Positions 37,956 through 48,803 are shown, counted from the stretch's first letter. The stretch: DNA of 64,000 bases from Pediococcus ethanolidurans (GCF_001437405.1 NZ_JQBY01000009.1:1-64000), one strand, 5' to 3'. Program-made: numbers and translations. Notes: generated by a model not told the origin, from the letters alone.

Positions 37956-37969
37956 ATAATTTAAATGCG

Positions 37970-39160
37970 CTATTCTAAGAAATCTTTTAGTTGTTTGGAT
38001 CTTGAAGGATGACGTAACTTTCTTAATGCCTTGGCTTCAATTTGACGAATCCGTTCACGGGTCACTCCGAAGACTTTACCAACCTCTTCCAAAGTGCGTG
38101 TACGCCCGTCATCTAGGCCAAAGCGAAGACGCAGCACATTTTCTTCTCGGTCTGTTAACGTGTCAAGAACACCTTCTAATTGTTCCTTCAGTAATTCGTA
38201 GGCAGCATGATCAGCAGGACTTGTTGCATCCTGATCTTCAATGAAATCACCCAAGTGAGAGTCATCTTCTTCACCGATTGGAGTTTCCAAGGAGACTGGC
38301 TCTTGAGCAATTTTAAGGATCTCACGGACTTTTTCAGTTGGCATATCCATTTCAGCACCAATTTCTTCAGGCGTTGGTTCACGGCCAAGGTCTTGAAGCA
38401 ATTGTCGTTGAATACGAATCAATTTATTAATGGTTTCAACCATATGGACAGGAATTCGAATAGTTCGTGCTTGGTCAGCAATCGCACGGGTAATTGCTTG
38501 CCGAATCCACCAAGTTGCATAGGTTGAAAATTTGAATCCCTTTCGGTAATCAAATTTCTCAACGGCTTTCATAAGTCCCATGTTTCCTTCTTGAATCAGA
38601 TCAAGAAATTGCATGCCACGACCGACATAACGCTTAGCAATCGAAACAACGAGTCGTAAGTTGGCCTCTGCTAGTTCTTGCTTAGCACTTTCTTCACCTT
38701 TTTCGATTCTTAAAGCAAGTTCAACTTCTTGTTTAGCAGTTAACAACGGTACCCGACCAATCTCTTTTAAGTACATGCGGACAGGATCGTTAATTTTAAC
38801 GCCTGCAGGTGCCTTGGTATCATCTAATTCTTTTTTGCTAATTTTTTGGGCTTTTAAAGCACGAGTACTTGGATCACCATTTTCGTCCACAACACTAATT
38901 CCAGCATCTTCAACCTTTTGAATGAGATCGTCAATTTGACGAACATCCAATTTAAAAGGAATTGCAATCTTATCCGAAAGTTCATCATATTTAAGTTGTT
39001 TGCCGGTCTTATTTGCTTTAATTAGTGCGTTGACTTCTTTTTTGTAAGCCTTAGTATTAAACACATTATCTGGACTTTTTGCTGATACTGCCTTTTTGGT
39101 TGTTGCTTTTCTAGTTGCTTTTTTTGTAGTTGTTGTTTTACTTGTAGTTTTTTTTGCCAT
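37970..39160 (-). CDS. rpoD: primary sigma factor RpoD (SigA)
   Basis: 396 aa. Region 1.1 is replaced or preceded by a Lys/Thr-rich tract (residues 1-30, repeated KKATTKK-like units), a common lactobacillal feature. Region 1.2 holds [17 protein letters not shown], regions 2.1-2.4 contain [18 protein letters not shown] and [18 protein letters not shown], and region 4 ends [20 protein letters not shown] for -35 binding. It follows dnaG by 23 bases as in the classic dnaG-rpoD operon and ends at a strong terminator. Confidence 0.98.
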   Translation of the reverse strand: MAKKTTSKTTTTKKATRKATTKKAVSAKSPDNVFNTKAYKKEVNALIKANKTGKQLKYDELSDKIAIPFKLDVRQIDDLIQKVEDAGISVVDENGDPSTRALKAQKISKKELDDTKAPAGVKINDPVRMYLKEIGRVPLLTAKQEVELALRIEKGEESAKQELAEANLRLVVSIAKRYVGRGMQFLDLIQEGNMGLMKAVEKFDYRKGFKFSTYATWWIRQAITRAIADQARTIRIPVHMVETINKLIRIQRQLLQDLGREPTPEEIGAEMDMPTEKVREILKIAQEPVSLETPIGEEDDSHLGDFIEDQDATSPADHAAYELLKEQLEGVLDTLTDREENVLRLRFGLDDGRTRTLEEVGKVFGVTRERIRQIEAKALRKLRHPSRSKQLKDFLE

Positions 39161-39183
39161 AGTTAAATCCTCCCATGAACGTG

Positions 39184-41013
39184 TTAAGCACCTTGGCGTT
39201 GACGATACAAATCAATTAGTTCTATTGCTAACTTTTGCTGTAATTCGGTATTACCCATTTTTTTAGCTTCATTCAACGATTTTGTCTTAGAAGCAATTTG
39301 TTGGCTAAGCGGGGCTTCTGCCATAATCACTTTTACATAATCATTAACAGCTTGATCAATATTCTCATCATCTAAATCTTGCAAATCCAGTTCTGCAATG
39401 ACATTTTGGAGTTCATTATCATGTACAAAGTCCATAAAGGCGGCTGAATCGTAAGAATCATGATTTTCAAAATATCCAGATGCTAACATATAAATTGTTT
39501 GATATTTCTCATGCACAAAATGAAAATCTGGTAGCCCGGTAAGCTTTAGCCAAACATTATGATCATAAAGTAAATAATTTAATAATCGTTCTTCAGCAAT
39601 TTCCACTTTTCCAAGCTTTACTTGTTGTCGGTGATATTCTCGACTAATTGTTTGTGGTGGATTTTGTGTGGCCTGTTGCTGATGATTAGTAATACTTTGC
39701 TGTGAACGAATTTGTCGCAGTTGTTGGGCTAAATCCTGTGTTTGTACACCAAAATCTTTTGACAATTGATTCAAATATAAGTCTTGTTCGACTGTAGAGC
39801 CAAGATGACTAATTTCATTTAGAGCTCGTTCGATATAAGTTACTTGGTCCGCCTCATTATTTAAATTAAAATCTCGTTTCAAATAAACTAATTTAAATGC
39901 AGTTGGTGTTAGGCGTGCTGACTGAACAATCTCTTTAAATTGTTCAAATCCATGTTGACGGACATACTCATCTGGATCCAATTTGTCAGGAATCTCAATT
40001 ACGCTTAATTTCAATCGACTATTTTGACCAAAAGCCTCTAAAGCACGATTGATTGCAGCCTGTCCAGGATCATCGCCGTCGTAACATATATCTAGTTGTG
40101 TTGTTGTTCGTTGCAGTAAATAAATTTGATCATTAGTAAAACTAGTTCCCATGGAAGCAATTCCATTGACAACTCCTGATTGATATGCAGCAATAACATC
40201 CATAAATCCTTCAAATAAGATTGCACGCTTTTCTTTACGGATAGCAGATCTGGCAATATCAAAGTTATACAGAACGTCGCCTTTACTAAAAATTTTAGTT
40301 TCAGGACTATTAATATATTTTGCTTGTGAATCAGCTTTATTTAAAATTCGACCAGAAAACGCAATTACATGACCTTGAGGATTCTTGATTGCATACATTA
40401 CACGACCCCTAAAACGATCCCGTAAATTGCCCTGTTGATCCTCTATAAACAAACCTGATTGACGTAATAATTGATAATCTAACTTTTTTTCATCAAAAAA
40501 TTCTTTTAGTAATTGTTCACCTGGAGCAAAGCCCAGCTGAAATTTTGTAATAATTTCATCGGTTAATCCACGTCCATGTAAGTAATCTAAGGCTTGTTGT
40601 CCCATTTCTGTATTTAATAAAACGTGTGTATAAAGTTTTGCTGCTTGATCATAAAGCTTAATTAGTTGACCTTGTTCACTATTTTGAGTCGCGCCAGAAT
40701 TAGTTTCTGAATATTCAGTTGGAATTTTGATGCTCGCAAAATCTGCAATTTGTTTAACTGCTGCTGGAAATTCAATGTGGTTAAGTTCCATCAAGAATTT
40801 AAAAACATTGCCACCTCGTCCACAACTAAAACAATGAAAAATTTGCTTTGATTCAGAAACCGAAAATGATGCCGTTTTTTCTTCGTGAAACGGACAAAGG
40901 CCAAAAAAGTTCTTTCCTTGCTTCTTTAGTTGAACGTACTGACCAATCACATCAACAATGTTAACAGAGGTTCGAATTTGATCAATAAGATCTTCTGGAA
41001 TTGCCTTAGCCAA
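39184..41013 (-). CDS. dnaG: DNA primase DnaG
   Basis: 609 aa. It makes RNA primers for the lagging strand. The zinc finger uses Cys40, His43, Cys61 and Cys64; the Toprim catalytic core includes [15 protein letters not shown] and [12 protein letters not shown] with acidic metal ligands. The C-terminal part (about 440-609) is the helicase-interacting domain. The start is TTG at 41013, ten bases after AGGAGG; homologues begin at this point ([13 protein letters not shown]), and the upstream in-frame extension would cover the ribosome binding site. It is co-transcribed with rpoD. Confidence 0.95.
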   Translation of the reverse strand: MAKAIPEDLIDQIRTSVNIVDVIGQYVQLKKQGKNFFGLCPFHEEKTASFSVSESKQIFHCFSCGRGGNVFKFLMELNHIEFPAAVKQIADFASIKIPTEYSETNSGATQNSEQGQLIKLYDQAAKLYTHVLLNTEMGQQALDYLHGRGLTDEIITKFQLGFAPGEQLLKEFFDEKKLDYQLLRQSGLFIEDQQGNLRDRFRGRVMYAIKNPQGHVIAFSGRILNKADSQAKYINSPETKIFSKGDVLYNFDIARSAIRKEKRAILFEGFMDVIAAYQSGVVNGIASMGTSFTNDQIYLLQRTTTQLDICYDGDDPGQAAINRALEAFGQNSRLKLSVIEIPDKLDPDEYVRQHGFEQFKEIVQSARLTPTAFKLVYLKRDFNLNNEADQVTYIERALNEISHLGSTVEQDLYLNQLSKDFGVQTQDLAQQLRQIRSQQSITNHQQQATQNPPQTISREYHRQQVKLGKVEIAEERLLNYLLYDHNVWLKLTGLPDFHFVHEKYQTIYMLASGYFENHDSYDSAAFMDFVHDNELQNVIAELDLQDLDDENIDQAVNDYVKVIMAEAPLSQQIASKTKSLNEAKKMGNTELQQKLAIELIDLYRQRQGA

Positions 41014-41068
41014 AAAACGATTTCCTCCTCCCAAGTATACACTAAGCCACGATATCGACACATATCAA

Positions 41069-41097
41069 ATAATACCGCCCTGGCACATAAAAAGCAA
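41069..41097 (-). promoter_or_regulatory. dnaG-rpoD promoter
   Basis: TTGCTT (-35, 41097-41092) and TATTAT (-10, 41074-41069) with a 17-base spacer on the minus strand. It lies in the 420-base gene-free stretch between dnaG and glyS (41014-41433), whose other contents are a hairpin and a repeat listed separately. Confidence 0.55.
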
Positions 41098-41180
41098 TTA
41101 AAACGATTTAGTTCATTGCTATTAATTACAATCACTAGACTAAAATAATTAGGCACACTAATGACGTAACTAATAATAAA

Positions 41181-41228
41181 AATAATCTTCATTTACACTA
41201 ATAAACATACCTGTAGACGAAGATTATT
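41181..41228 (-). terminator. AT-rich inverted repeat, likely terminator after glyS
   Basis: AATAATCTTC (41181-41190) is perfectly complementary to GAAGATTATT (41219-41228), with a 28-base loop that could pair further. On the minus strand it is followed by TTTTATTATT, so it could end the glyS transcript after the repeat at 41237-41420. The long loop and low GC make it weaker than the other terminators here. Confidence 0.5.
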
Positions 41229-41236
41229 CATAGAGA

Positions 41237-41420
41237 CTAAAGGTTGAAAGCTCAAAAACGCATCTCATTACCTGATACAAAAGTGTTTATGATAACAAAA
41301 TTAGATTTAAATGCCGTTTTCCAGACCAGGTGAGTCGTAGGACGGCAGCCAAACTATTTTTCGGTGGTCAAGTCGTTTAACACCAGTTATTGAAGTGATT
41401 TTTGTACTTTCAACCTTTAG
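41237..41420. repeat. dispersed intergenic repeat, copy A, with 14-bp inverted ends
   Basis: The core at 41276-41406 (131 bp) is about 80 percent identical by eye to the core at 59281-59417, including a 25-base block with no difference (starting TAACAAAATTAG, ending ATGCCGT). The core ends are complementary (TACAAAA and TTTTGTA). An inner hairpin pairs GCCGTTTT with GGACGGC. Copy A is enclosed by a perfect 14-bp inverted repeat, CTAAAGGTTGAAAG at 41237-41250 and its complement at 41407-41420, absent from copy B. It begins 14 bases after the glyS stop codon. It carries no open reading frame and may be a structured 3' element, a small RNA or a MITE remnant. Confidence 0.8.
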
Positions 41421-41433
41421 ATAGAAGCTATAA

Positions 41434-43512
41434 CTATTTAACAATCAATTCATTTAAATTACCGATAGAGAAAATTAATCTTGCCAAAATTGTGAGTTGT
41501 TTCAAACGATTCTCGCGAACTGCTTTGTCATCAACCATAATCATCGTTTGATCAAAATATGCTTCAATCAAAGGACGGAGTGATTGTAAAGCTTGAAAAT
41601 TCTCGTTTAAGGTACGATCACTAGCCATTTTGCGGACTGTTTCAACGGCATCAAACAATTGTTTTTCAGATTCATTTTCAAATAATGAAGGATCAACGAT
41701 TAAATTCTGACTTGAAAGGTCAGCTTTATCCGAAATTCGTAAAACACGAGTTAAAGCTTCAATATTCTCTTTAAAGTCTGTATCATTCTTGTGTGTTTCT
41801 AGAACTTTAGCCGCGTCTAGCATGTTTAAAATATCGGAATTGGAACCTTTAGTAACAGCTTCCACGATGTCATAACGTGCGTTTTTATTTGAAAACCACT
41901 GGCGTACACGATCCTTCATAAAATCACGAACATCAGTAGCATGATGAGTAAAGTCTAGATCGAAGGTTGCCTTTTGATCATGCAAATCTTGTAAAAACTG
42001 TTTTTGCAAACTTTGCATTGGAAAATGCCAATTTTGATCGCGCGTAATTCGAACAATTCCTAAAGCCTGTCGGCGTAAAGCATATGGATCGTTTGAACCG
42101 GTTGGGATTAAATCAACGGCAAAAAAGCTACCAATATCGTCAAATTTATCGGCAATTGCTAAAACAGCCCCCACTTTAGTTGCTGGTAATGCACCATCTG
42201 CACTAACCGGCATATAATGTTCCCGAATAGCAGTAGCTACTGCGGGATGCTCATTTTCAAGCAAGGCATATTTTTCACCCATTACCCCTTGAAGTTCAGG
42301 AAATTCGCCAACCATACCTGTGACAAGATCAAACTTATAAATTTCACTAGCTCGTTTGACATCAGCAAGCTCTTGTTCAGTTAAACCAACATACTTGCCA
42401 AGTTCTTGGGCAATAATTTGAACTCGCTGCATTTTTTCATACATTGAGCCAATTTTATCGTGAAAACTAACTTTCTTAAGTTTTTCAACATAGTAATCAA
42501 TACTATGTTTTTGATCTTCATGATAGAAGAAGGCGGCATCTTCTAATCGGGCAGTTAAAACTTTTTCGTTCCCACGAATAACATTTTCTAAATGGTCTTT
42601 GTTACCGTTACGTACTGAAATAAAATTAGGTAAAAGTTGGCCCGCTTTATTTCGTGCATAAAAGAAGCGTTGATGGTCGCGCATAGAAGTTATTAAAACT
42701 TCTTCAGGAATTTCAAGATATTTTTCATCAAAATGACCTGAAAAGGCAGTTGGCCATTCAACCAAATTATTAACTTCTTCAAGCAAGTCAGCATCAACTT
42801 CGATATTCCAATTTTGATCAGCGGCAATTTTATTGATCTGATCTTTGATAAGTTGTTTACGTTTCGTTGCATCCGCAAGAACAAACACGGATTTCAGTTG
42901 TTTTTCGTAATCTTGGGCATTATTAATTGTGACGGGTTTACCAAGAAAACGGTGACCTTGAGAAATGTTGCTTGCCGTTACATCCAAAATAGAAAAAGGA
43001 ATTACTTGATCATCTAAAAGAGAGACAATCCAGCGAATGGGACGAATATATTTAAAACTATAAGTAGCCCATTTCATCATCGTTGGAAAAGTCATTTTTT
43101 CAACAACATTTTTTATTTTTGGTAAAACATCTGTAACAGACTGACCCACTGTTTTTTTAGTGACATAAACATACTCCGTACCCTTGAGTTCTTTAAAGGT
43201 AATGTCATCAGTGGTTACACCTTGACCTCTGGTAAAACCAATTGCAGCTTTTGACCAATTGCCCTCTTTATCCAATGCAATTTTTTTGGCAGGTCCCTTA
43301 ACTTCTTGTTCCTCATCTGCTTGCCGATCTGCTAATCCAGTAATCAAAATAGTCAAACGTCGTGGTGTAGAGAAAGGTTTAATAGCCGTAAATTCAATTC
43401 TTTCTTCGTTTAAGAAGTCGGTCACCCGTTTTTTCAATTGTTCAATACTTGGTGTTACTACATGAGCGGGAATTTCTTCCAAGCCAATTTCGAGTAAATA
43501 AGAATGTGCCAT
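41434..43512 (-). CDS. glyS: glycyl-tRNA synthetase beta subunit
   Basis: 692 aa, the bacterial beta subunit of the alpha2-beta2 enzyme. It starts [15 protein letters not shown], contains [24 protein letters not shown] and RVVFDFDEK-type regions for tRNA binding, an HD-like domain with [27 protein letters not shown], and a C-terminal anticodon-binding domain. Its ATG overlaps the glyQ stop codon by one base (TAATG), giving translational coupling and balanced subunits. A related repeat element follows directly downstream. Confidence 0.97.
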   Translation of the reverse strand: MAHSYLLEIGLEEIPAHVVTPSIEQLKKRVTDFLNEERIEFTAIKPFSTPRRLTILITGLADRQADEEQEVKGPAKKIALDKEGNWSKAAIGFTRGQGVTTDDITFKELKGTEYVYVTKKTVGQSVTDVLPKIKNVVEKMTFPTMMKWATYSFKYIRPIRWIVSLLDDQVIPFSILDVTASNISQGHRFLGKPVTINNAQDYEKQLKSVFVLADATKRKQLIKDQINKIAADQNWNIEVDADLLEEVNNLVEWPTAFSGHFDEKYLEIPEEVLITSMRDHQRFFYARNKAGQLLPNFISVRNGNKDHLENVIRGNEKVLTARLEDAAFFYHEDQKHSIDYYVEKLKKVSFHDKIGSMYEKMQRVQIIAQELGKYVGLTEQELADVKRASEIYKFDLVTGMVGEFPELQGVMGEKYALLENEHPAVATAIREHYMPVSADGALPATKVGAVLAIADKFDDIGSFFAVDLIPTGSNDPYALRRQALGIVRITRDQNWHFPMQSLQKQFLQDLHDQKATFDLDFTHHATDVRDFMKDRVRQWFSNKNARYDIVEAVTKGSNSDILNMLDAAKVLETHKNDTDFKENIEALTRVLRISDKADLSSQNLIVDPSLFENESEKQLFDAVETVRKMASDRTLNENFQALQSLRPLIEAYFDQTMIMVDDKAVRENRLKQLTILARLIFSIGNLNELIVK

Positions 43513-44420
43513 TATTTTTGGGCCTCCTTTTGATGATCTGAATTCTTTAAAAGTGGAAAACCAAGTGCTTCACGTTCCTGAACAAAAGCCTTAGCAACTG
43601 ATTTTGCCATGTTACGAATTCGAGATAAGTAACCTGCACGTTCTGTAACAGAAACCGCTCCACGAGCATCCAATAAATTAAATGTATGACTACACTTTAA
43701 AATGTAATCATAGGCAGGATGCACCAAACCATTTTTAATTTGTGCCTTGGCTTCACGTTCATAATCATCAAATAATTGTAATAACATTTCTTGATTACTT
43801 TCTTCAAAAGAGTATTTTGAGTGTTCGTACTCAGGCTCTTTGAAAATTTCACCGTATTTTACACCATGACCCCATTCCAGATCAAAAACAGAGTCCACAT
43901 TTTGAATGTATGAAGCCAAGCGTTCCAATCCATAAGTTACTTCGCTAGTTACAGGTGAAACTTCCAACCCACCAACTTGTTGAAAATAAGTAAATTGTGT
44001 GACTTCCATACCATCAAGCCAGACTTCCCAACCAACACCGGCACACCCCATTGAAGGATTTTCCCAGTTGTCCTCAACAAAGCGAATGTCATGTTCAAGG
44101 GGTTCAATACCTAAAGCTTTTAAACTGCCTAAATAGAGTTCTTGAATGTTTTCAGGTGATGGTTTCATAATTACCTGAAATTGGTGATGTTGATAAAGAC
44201 GATTAGGATTTTCACCATAACGACCATCTGCAGGACGTCGAGAAGGCTCTACATATGCTGCGTTCCAAGGTTCTGGCCCGATAGCTCTTAAGAATGTATA
44301 AGGGCTCATGGTTCCTGCTCCTTTTTCAGTATCATACGCCTCCATTAACATACAGCCTTGATCCGACCAATAATGTTGTAGAGTCAGAATAATATCTTGA
44401 ACAGCTAATTTATTTACCAT
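43512..44420 (-). CDS. glyQ: glycyl-tRNA synthetase alpha subunit
   Basis: 302 aa, the catalytic alpha subunit. [19 protein letters not shown] begins the class II core, with [53 protein letters not shown] (motif 2 region) and [20 protein letters not shown]. The ATG at 44420 has AAGGAG seven bases ahead; the frame stays open upstream only because the T-box leader lacks stops in this frame. Control is by a glycine T-box. Confidence 0.97.
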   Translation of the reverse strand: MVNKLAVQDIILTLQHYWSDQGCMLMEAYDTEKGAGTMSPYTFLRAIGPEPWNAAYVEPSRRPADGRYGENPNRLYQHHQFQVIMKPSPENIQELYLGSLKALGIEPLEHDIRFVEDNWENPSMGCAGVGWEVWLDGMEVTQFTYFQQVGGLEVSPVTSEVTYGLERLASYIQNVDSVFDLEWGHGVKYGEIFKEPEYEHSKYSFEESNQEMLLQLFDDYEREAKAQIKNGLVHPAYDYILKCSHTFNLLDARGAVSVTERAGYLSRIRNMAKSVAKAFVQEREALGFPLLKNSDHQKEAQK

Positions 44421-44447
44421 TATGTGTCTCCTTTTTATTTTGAACAC

Positions 44448-44654
44448 AAAAAAACCTACGCAGAAATAATCTACGTAGGGACGATTTATTCGCGGTTCCA
44501 CCCTACTTCTGACAAAAGTCAGCAGCTTAATTTGCGAACTCCGAAACGCCAATTTTTTAAACACACTACTTAGTTTCACCATCCTAAGCTCTCTGCAAGT
44601 TCATTTAAAAAATTCTTTTCATCATTGTTCAGTATTAAATTCTTCTCTATACTA
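44448..44654 (-). ncRNA. T-box leader of glyQS, Gly (GGC) specifier
   Basis: On the minus strand, Stem I is closed by AATTTTTTAAA and TTTAAAAAATT with AGAGAGCTTAGG and GGTGAAAC inside. The specifier is read as GGC (44550-44548), directly below that helix, matching tRNA-Gly(GCC). The T-box core TGGAACCGCG is at 44500-44491, followed by a terminator pairing CCTACGTAGA with TCTGCGTAGG and seven Ts (44480-44448). Uncharged tRNA-Gly should stabilise the antiterminator and switch glyQS on. Confidence 0.93.
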
Positions 44655-44677
44655 GGATAATTTTAGATTAAAGTCAA
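44649..44677 (-). promoter_or_regulatory. glyQS promoter
   Basis: TTGACT (-35, 44677-44672) and TAGTAT (-10, 44654-44649) with a 17-base spacer, just after the recO stop codon and before the T-box. Confidence 0.78.
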
Positions 44678-44689
44678 TCTTTGAACGCC

Positions 44690-45448
44690 TTAATTCCAAG
44701 AATCCATCGTATCAATAAAATGTTTACTCTTTAGGTTCAAACCAACCTCGTCTTGATAAATTGTGTCAATTAAAGTTTTTAACCTTATCTTGGTTTCGTT
44801 TCGAACTTTAATTGATCGAATTTTTTGAAGTTGAATAGAACTTAATCTCTGTAAATAAAAGATAGTTCTGCGATCAAGATGTGAACGTTGCGGGTCAAGA
44901 TGCCAATGATTTTGGCAGAGCATACCTCCAGAAGATTCAGAATAATCTAGTGGCAGATCGTTTCGCTGACAAATAACGCATTGCTGCCATTCTTGCTGAA
45001 CCCCAAAAACCGGCAACAATTGAAGCTCGAAAATATGACTAATAATTTCAGGATCAAATCCTTCATTAATCATCGTTAAGGCGTTTGCTGCCATATCAAA
45101 CCACACAGGAATTGACTGATTATCAGCAAAAGCTGAATCAATTAAATTCAAAATATAGGTAATATACGCATTGCGCTCAATATCTTGATTAATTTGTTCA
45201 AATTGAATTAATTTTTTTTCTGCATTTAAATAGCAAAGGCCATTTTCTCTAATTAAGCCCACATAAGTTCCTCTGGTAAAGGGAAGAATAGCGGCTGCCA
45301 ATTTAAACCCTCTTTTTCTTGCTCCGCGGATATAGAACATTTTTTTCCCAAATTCACGCGTGAAAAATTTTACTAATTGGTCACGTTCCCGATAATCTTT
45401 ACGAAACATGACAATTCCTTCAAATCGAGCTGTAGTTTGTACTGCCAT
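44690..45448 (-). CDS. recO: DNA repair protein RecO
   Basis: 252 aa. It loads RecA onto SSB-coated DNA with RecR in the RecFOR pathway. The N-terminal OB domain (about 1-80) has FEGIVMFRKDYRERDQLVKFFTREFGK, and a four-Cys zinc site is visible at CVICQ ... MLCQNH (about 158-182). It follows era by 14 bases in the era-recO order found across Bacilli. No terminator is seen between it and the glyQS promoter. Confidence 0.93.
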   Translation of the reverse strand: MAVQTTARFEGIVMFRKDYRERDQLVKFFTREFGKKMFYIRGARKRGFKLAAAILPFTRGTYVGLIRENGLCYLNAEKKLIQFEQINQDIERNAYITYILNLIDSAFADNQSIPVWFDMAANALTMINEGFDPEIISHIFELQLLPVFGVQQEWQQCVICQRNDLPLDYSESSGGMLCQNHWHLDPQRSHLDRRTIFYLQRLSSIQLQKIRSIKVRNETKIRLKTLIDTIYQDEVGLNLKSKHFIDTMDSWN

Positions 45449-45462
45449 TAAGAATTTCCTTA

Positions 45463-46374
45463 TTAATAATTATCTTTTCGATAGCCATATGACTGCAAGA
45501 GTGATTGTTTATCTCGCCAACCTTCTGAAACCTTTACCCAAAGCTCAAGGTAAACTTTATCACCCAAAAGACGTTCAATATCTTCACGTGCCAAAGTACC
45601 AATTTTTTTAAGCATTTGGCCACCATGACCAATAATGATTCCCTTTTGTGTTGGTCGATCAACAATGATAGTTGCCTGAATATGAATTTTGCGTTTATCT
45701 TGTCGTTTTAAACTTTCAATAACAACTGCAACAGAATGAGGAACTTCCTGTCTAGTCAGCATCAAAACCTTTTCCCGAATTAATTCGGCCACAATAAAAC
45801 GTTCTGGATGATCAGTTACTTGATCGTCTGGATAGTACTTTGGTCCCTCGGGCAATTCGGCTGCCAGCGTATCAATCAACTCTGAAACATTATTACCTTG
45901 AGTAGCCGAAATTGGAATTACTTCTTTCCAATTCAGTGCATCCTTGTAATTATCCATAATTTCAAGCAATTTATTGGGATTGATGAGATCAATTTTATTG
46001 ATGATCAAGTAAACAGGCTTTTTTATCTGTTTCAAGCGTTCAATAATGAAATCATCACCGGCACCACGTTCTTCATTAGCACTAATCATGAACATGACTG
46101 CATCCACTTCATTTAGTGTTGATAATGAAGACTGCACCATAAAGTCGCCAAGCTTATTATGTGCTTTATGAATTCCTGGTGTATCGATGAAAATAATTTG
46201 TTCTTTGTCAGTCGTATAAATACCCTGAATCTTATTACGTGTTGTTTGTGGTACGTTACTCATAATGGCAATTTTTTGACCAATAACATAATTCATAAAC
46301 GTTGATTTACCCACATTGGGGCGACCAACAATTGCCACGAATCCTGAATGAAACTTTTTGTTTGAACTTACCAA
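45463..46374 (-). CDS. era: GTPase Era
   Basis: 303 aa. It binds 16S rRNA and helps 30S maturation. GRPNVGKST (about 17-25), [17 protein letters not shown] and SATQGNN mark the GTPase; the C-terminal KH domain has [24 protein letters not shown] followed by [13 protein letters not shown]. It lies between dgkA and recO with gaps of 14-15 bases. Confidence 0.97.
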   Translation of the reverse strand: MVSSNKKFHSGFVAIVGRPNVGKSTFMNYVIGQKIAIMSNVPQTTRNKIQGIYTTDKEQIIFIDTPGIHKAHNKLGDFMVQSSLSTLNEVDAVMFMISANEERGAGDDFIIERLKQIKKPVYLIINKIDLINPNKLLEIMDNYKDALNWKEVIPISATQGNNVSELIDTLAAELPEGPKYYPDDQVTDHPERFIVAELIREKVLMLTRQEVPHSVAVVIESLKRQDKRKIHIQATIIVDRPTQKGIIIGHGGQMLKKIGTLAREDIERLLGDKVYLELWVKVSEGWRDKQSLLQSYGYRKDNY

Positions 46375-46389
46375 AGTATTTCTCCTATT

Positions 46390-46788
46390 CTAATGGACTA
46401 AAAGCATCCAAATTTTGGGAACAAAAATACATAATCCAATAATTCCCGAAAAGAAAGCCGCAATCAAAACTGCTCCAGCAGCCATGTCCTTAATGTGTTT
46501 ACCTAACTCACTATAAGTCTTTTCAGTCACTAAATCTACTAAGTTTTCAGCAACGGTGTTCAAAGTTTCCGTCACAAACATCAATCCAATACAAGCAATG
46601 ATCCAGTACCATTCTTCATTTGTTAAATGTAAAATCCAAGCAAACACAATCACAATGATTGCCAAAGCACTATGAATTCGCATGTTTCGTTCTTCGTGAA
46701 AAACGCGAATTAATCCGTTGTAAGCATGCACAAAAGACTGACTAAATGTATGATTTTTTTCAGTTTGTTTTTTATCTTTTAAGGCCAT
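46390..46788 (-). CDS. dgkA: diacylglycerol/undecaprenol kinase family membrane protein
   Basis: 132 aa. Three membrane segments (about 43-60, 66-85, 105-125) flank the DgkA signature VTETLNTVAENLVDLVT and GKHIKDMAAGAVL. Gram-positive members phosphorylate undecaprenol for the wall carrier-lipid cycle, so that is the likely substrate here; this is family knowledge. It overlaps ybeY by 17 bases with no clear separate ribosome binding site; another ATG lies six bases upstream. Translation is probably coupled. Confidence 0.92.
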   Translation of the reverse strand: MALKDKKQTEKNHTFSQSFVHAYNGLIRVFHEERNMRIHSALAIIVIVFAWILHLTNEEWYWIIACIGLMFVTETLNTVAENLVDLVTEKTYSELGKHIKDMAAGAVLIAAFFSGIIGLCIFVPKIWMLLVH

Positions 46789-47248
46789 AAGCATTTAAAA
46801 TTTCTTTCTGAAGAGGGAACATAACCTTCTGGTCTTCGGGTTTCATATGATCGTAACCATTTAAATGTAAAAAACCATGTACACAAAGGAAACCTAATTC
46901 CCGTTGATAGGAATGTCCCAAATATTCAGCTTGTTCCTTAACTTTATCAACGGAAATCATAAGATCACCAATATTCGGTGTGATTTCTTCCGCTAACTCA
47001 TCATCCAAAATGATTGGATCTTCATCCGAATCGTCTTCAATTGCAAAACTGATCACATCGGTTGCCCGATCTACCTGTCGATAGGTTTTATTAATTTCGT
47101 GAATTTCATCATTATGCATTAATGTGACTGACATTTCGGTATTTGCTGCTAGTTTAAGGTAATCACCAGCAAATTCTAGGACTTTTTGAACTAATTCAAG
47201 ATTTGTCTTGGGCTCTTCTTTTGTATGATCATAAATTTGAATATCCAT
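46772..47248 (-). CDS. ybeY: endoribonuclease YbeY
   Basis: 158 aa zinc metalloprotein involved in 16S rRNA processing and ribosome quality control. The metal site HGFLHLNGYDH is intact at about residues 123-133. It also has TDVISFAIEDD, typical of the family. It lies between phoH and dgkA in the conserved phoH-ybeY-dgkA-era order. Confidence 0.96.
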   Translation of the reverse strand: MDIQIYDHTKEEPKTNLELVQKVLEFAGDYLKLAANTEMSVTLMHNDEIHEINKTYRQVDRATDVISFAIEDDSDEDPIILDDELAEEITPNIGDLMISVDKVKEQAEYLGHSYQRELGFLCVHGFLHLNGYDHMKPEDQKVMFPLQKEILNAYGLKR

Positions 47249-47268
47249 AATCTAAATCTACTCCATTT

Positions 47269-48237
47269 TTAATTTGATTTATGTCCTTCATAAGCATTAA
47301 TAATTTGTGCTACAACTGGATGACGCACAACATCTTCGGAATCAAATCCAACAAAACCAATATGGCGAACCTTTTGTAAAATTCGTTGTGCTTCAACTAA
47401 CCCACTTCGAACACCATGGGGCAAGTCAATTTGTGTAACGTCTCCATTAACAATCATCTTAGAACCAAAACCTAATCGCGTTAAAAACATCTTCATTTGC
47501 GAACTTGTTGTGTTCTGAGCTTCATCAAGAATAACAAAAGCATCGTCTAGAGTTCGTCCACGCATATATGCCAAAGGCGCAATTTCAATAACGCCTCTGT
47601 CCATTAAACGAGTGGTGTGTTCGGCCCCAATAATTTGATAAAGTGCGTCATAGACCGGACGTAGATAAGGATCAACTTTTTCTTTAAGATCACCAGGCAA
47701 AAAACCAAGGCTCTCACCAGCCTCAACTGCTGGTCGAGTTAAAATTAATTTATCGACTTCGCCTCGTTTTAAGGCAGCAACCGCCATAACAACAGCTAAG
47801 TATGTTTTACCTGTCCCAGCCGGACCAATTCCAAAGGTAACATCGTTCCGTTTCACAGAATCTACATACTGTCTTTGACCATAGTTTTTAACCCGAACGG
47901 CCTTGCCTTTATTGTCTTTAATTAAAGTTTCCTTGTACATATCTTGAAAATAGTTCAAAGTTCCCTTATCCGCCATTTTCATCGCACTGACAACGTCTGC
48001 GCTGTTCAGTTGAATGCCTTGCTTAACTAATGACAAAAGGTTTTGAAACACATTAACCGTTCGTTTTGTCGCTTCAGCTTCGCCAGAAATTGTGATTTTC
48101 TCGCCAAATGGGTGGATAGAAACATTCATCCCTTCTTCAAGAATTTGTACAAACTTATCTTGATTACCAAGAAGTGACATTTCTTCGCTTGGGTTTGATA
48201 ACAAAAATTCTTTTTCAATCGTTTTTTGTTCAGCCAA
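47269..48237 (-). CDS. phoH: PhoH-family ATPase
   Basis: 322 aa. The P-loop GPAGTGKTYLAVVMAVAAL (about 138-156) and LTRPAVEAGESLGFLPGDL, DEAQNTTSSQMKMFLTRLG and NGDVTQIDLP are family motifs. PhoH proteins are thought to work with YbeY in RNA metabolism. The start is TTG at 48237, ten bases after AAGGAG; the nearer ATG is out of frame and stops at once. It leads the ybeY-dgkA-era-recO operon. Confidence 0.94.
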   Translation of the reverse strand: MAEQKTIEKEFLLSNPSEEMSLLGNQDKFVQILEEGMNVSIHPFGEKITISGEAEATKRTVNVFQNLLSLVKQGIQLNSADVVSAMKMADKGTLNYFQDMYKETLIKDNKGKAVRVKNYGQRQYVDSVKRNDVTFGIGPAGTGKTYLAVVMAVAALKRGEVDKLILTRPAVEAGESLGFLPGDLKEKVDPYLRPVYDALYQIIGAEHTTRLMDRGVIEIAPLAYMRGRTLDDAFVILDEAQNTTSSQMKMFLTRLGFGSKMIVNGDVTQIDLPHGVRSGLVEAQRILQKVRHIGFVGFDSEDVVRHPVVAQIINAYEGHKSN

Positions 48238-48295
48238 GTAACATTTGCTCCTTCTGATTAATTTGATGGTTATTTTCCATAACCACTCTTATCTA

Positions 48296-48739
48296 TTAAC
48301 TAAGCTGACTCTTTACAGCTTGATTAACTAACTTTCCATCTGCTTTACCTTTTACCTTAGGCATTACGGCACCCATTACTTTACCAAAATCAGATGTACC
48401 AGTTGCTCCCACTGAAGTAATTGTATCTGCAACAATTTTTTCTATTTCTTCTTTAGTTAATTGTTGTGGCATATACTTTTCAACTATCTTTAATTCAGCT
48501 TCGGTTGCCTTTACCAGATCATCACGATTGCCCTTTTTGAATTCGTCTACAGATTCTTTACGTTGCTTATATTCACGTGCAATAACTGTTTGTGCTTCTT
48601 CATCGCTCAGTTCATGGTTTACTTTAACTTTTTCATTCATTAAGGCAGCTTTAAGCATTCTAATCACACTCAAAGTATCCTTATCTCGCGCTTTCATTGC
48701 CGTTTTCATATCGTCTGTAATTATTTGTACTAGGCTCAT
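48296..48739 (-). CDS. yqeY: GatB/YqeY domain protein
   Basis: 147 aa helical protein with the whole YqeY domain (MKTAMKARDKDTLSVIRMLKAALMNEKV ... DFGKVMGAVMPKVKGKADG), homologous to the tRNA-binding tail of GatB. Its exact role is not known. It lies after rpsU, from which it is separated by a terminator, and 58 bases before phoH. Confidence 0.93.
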   Translation of the reverse strand: MSLVQIITDDMKTAMKARDKDTLSVIRMLKAALMNEKVKVNHELSDEEAQTVIAREYKQRKESVDEFKKGNRDDLVKATEAELKIVEKYMPQQLTKEEIEKIVADTITSVGATGTSDFGKVMGAVMPKVKGKADGKLVNQAVKSQLS

Positions 48740-48771
48740 CAGTATATCCCCTTATCAAAGTTTTTGATACA

Positions 48772-48803
48772 AAAAAAGCTCCTGATTTTCAGGAGCATTA
48801 AAA
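48772..48803 (-). terminator. intrinsic terminator of rpsU
   Basis: GCTCCTGA and TCAGGAGC pair around a tetraloop, followed by seven Ts on the minus strand, directly after the rpsU stop codon. Readthrough would feed yqeY. Confidence 0.93.

Noticed and set aside
38002-38527. Plus-strand open frames opposite rpoD
   Set aside because: They lie wholly opposite conserved sigma-factor coding sequence, lack ribosome binding sites and have no recognisable motifs.
41013-41061. Longer dnaG product beginning upstream
   Set aside because: The extra 16 codons would include the ribosome binding site AGGAGG translated as Leu-Gly-Gly-Gly; family alignment begins at the TTG at 41013.
41434-44420. Extended glyQ start at 44582
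   Set aside because: The extra 54 codons are the T-box leader read in frame; the true ATG at 44420 has its own ribosome binding site and matches family N termini.
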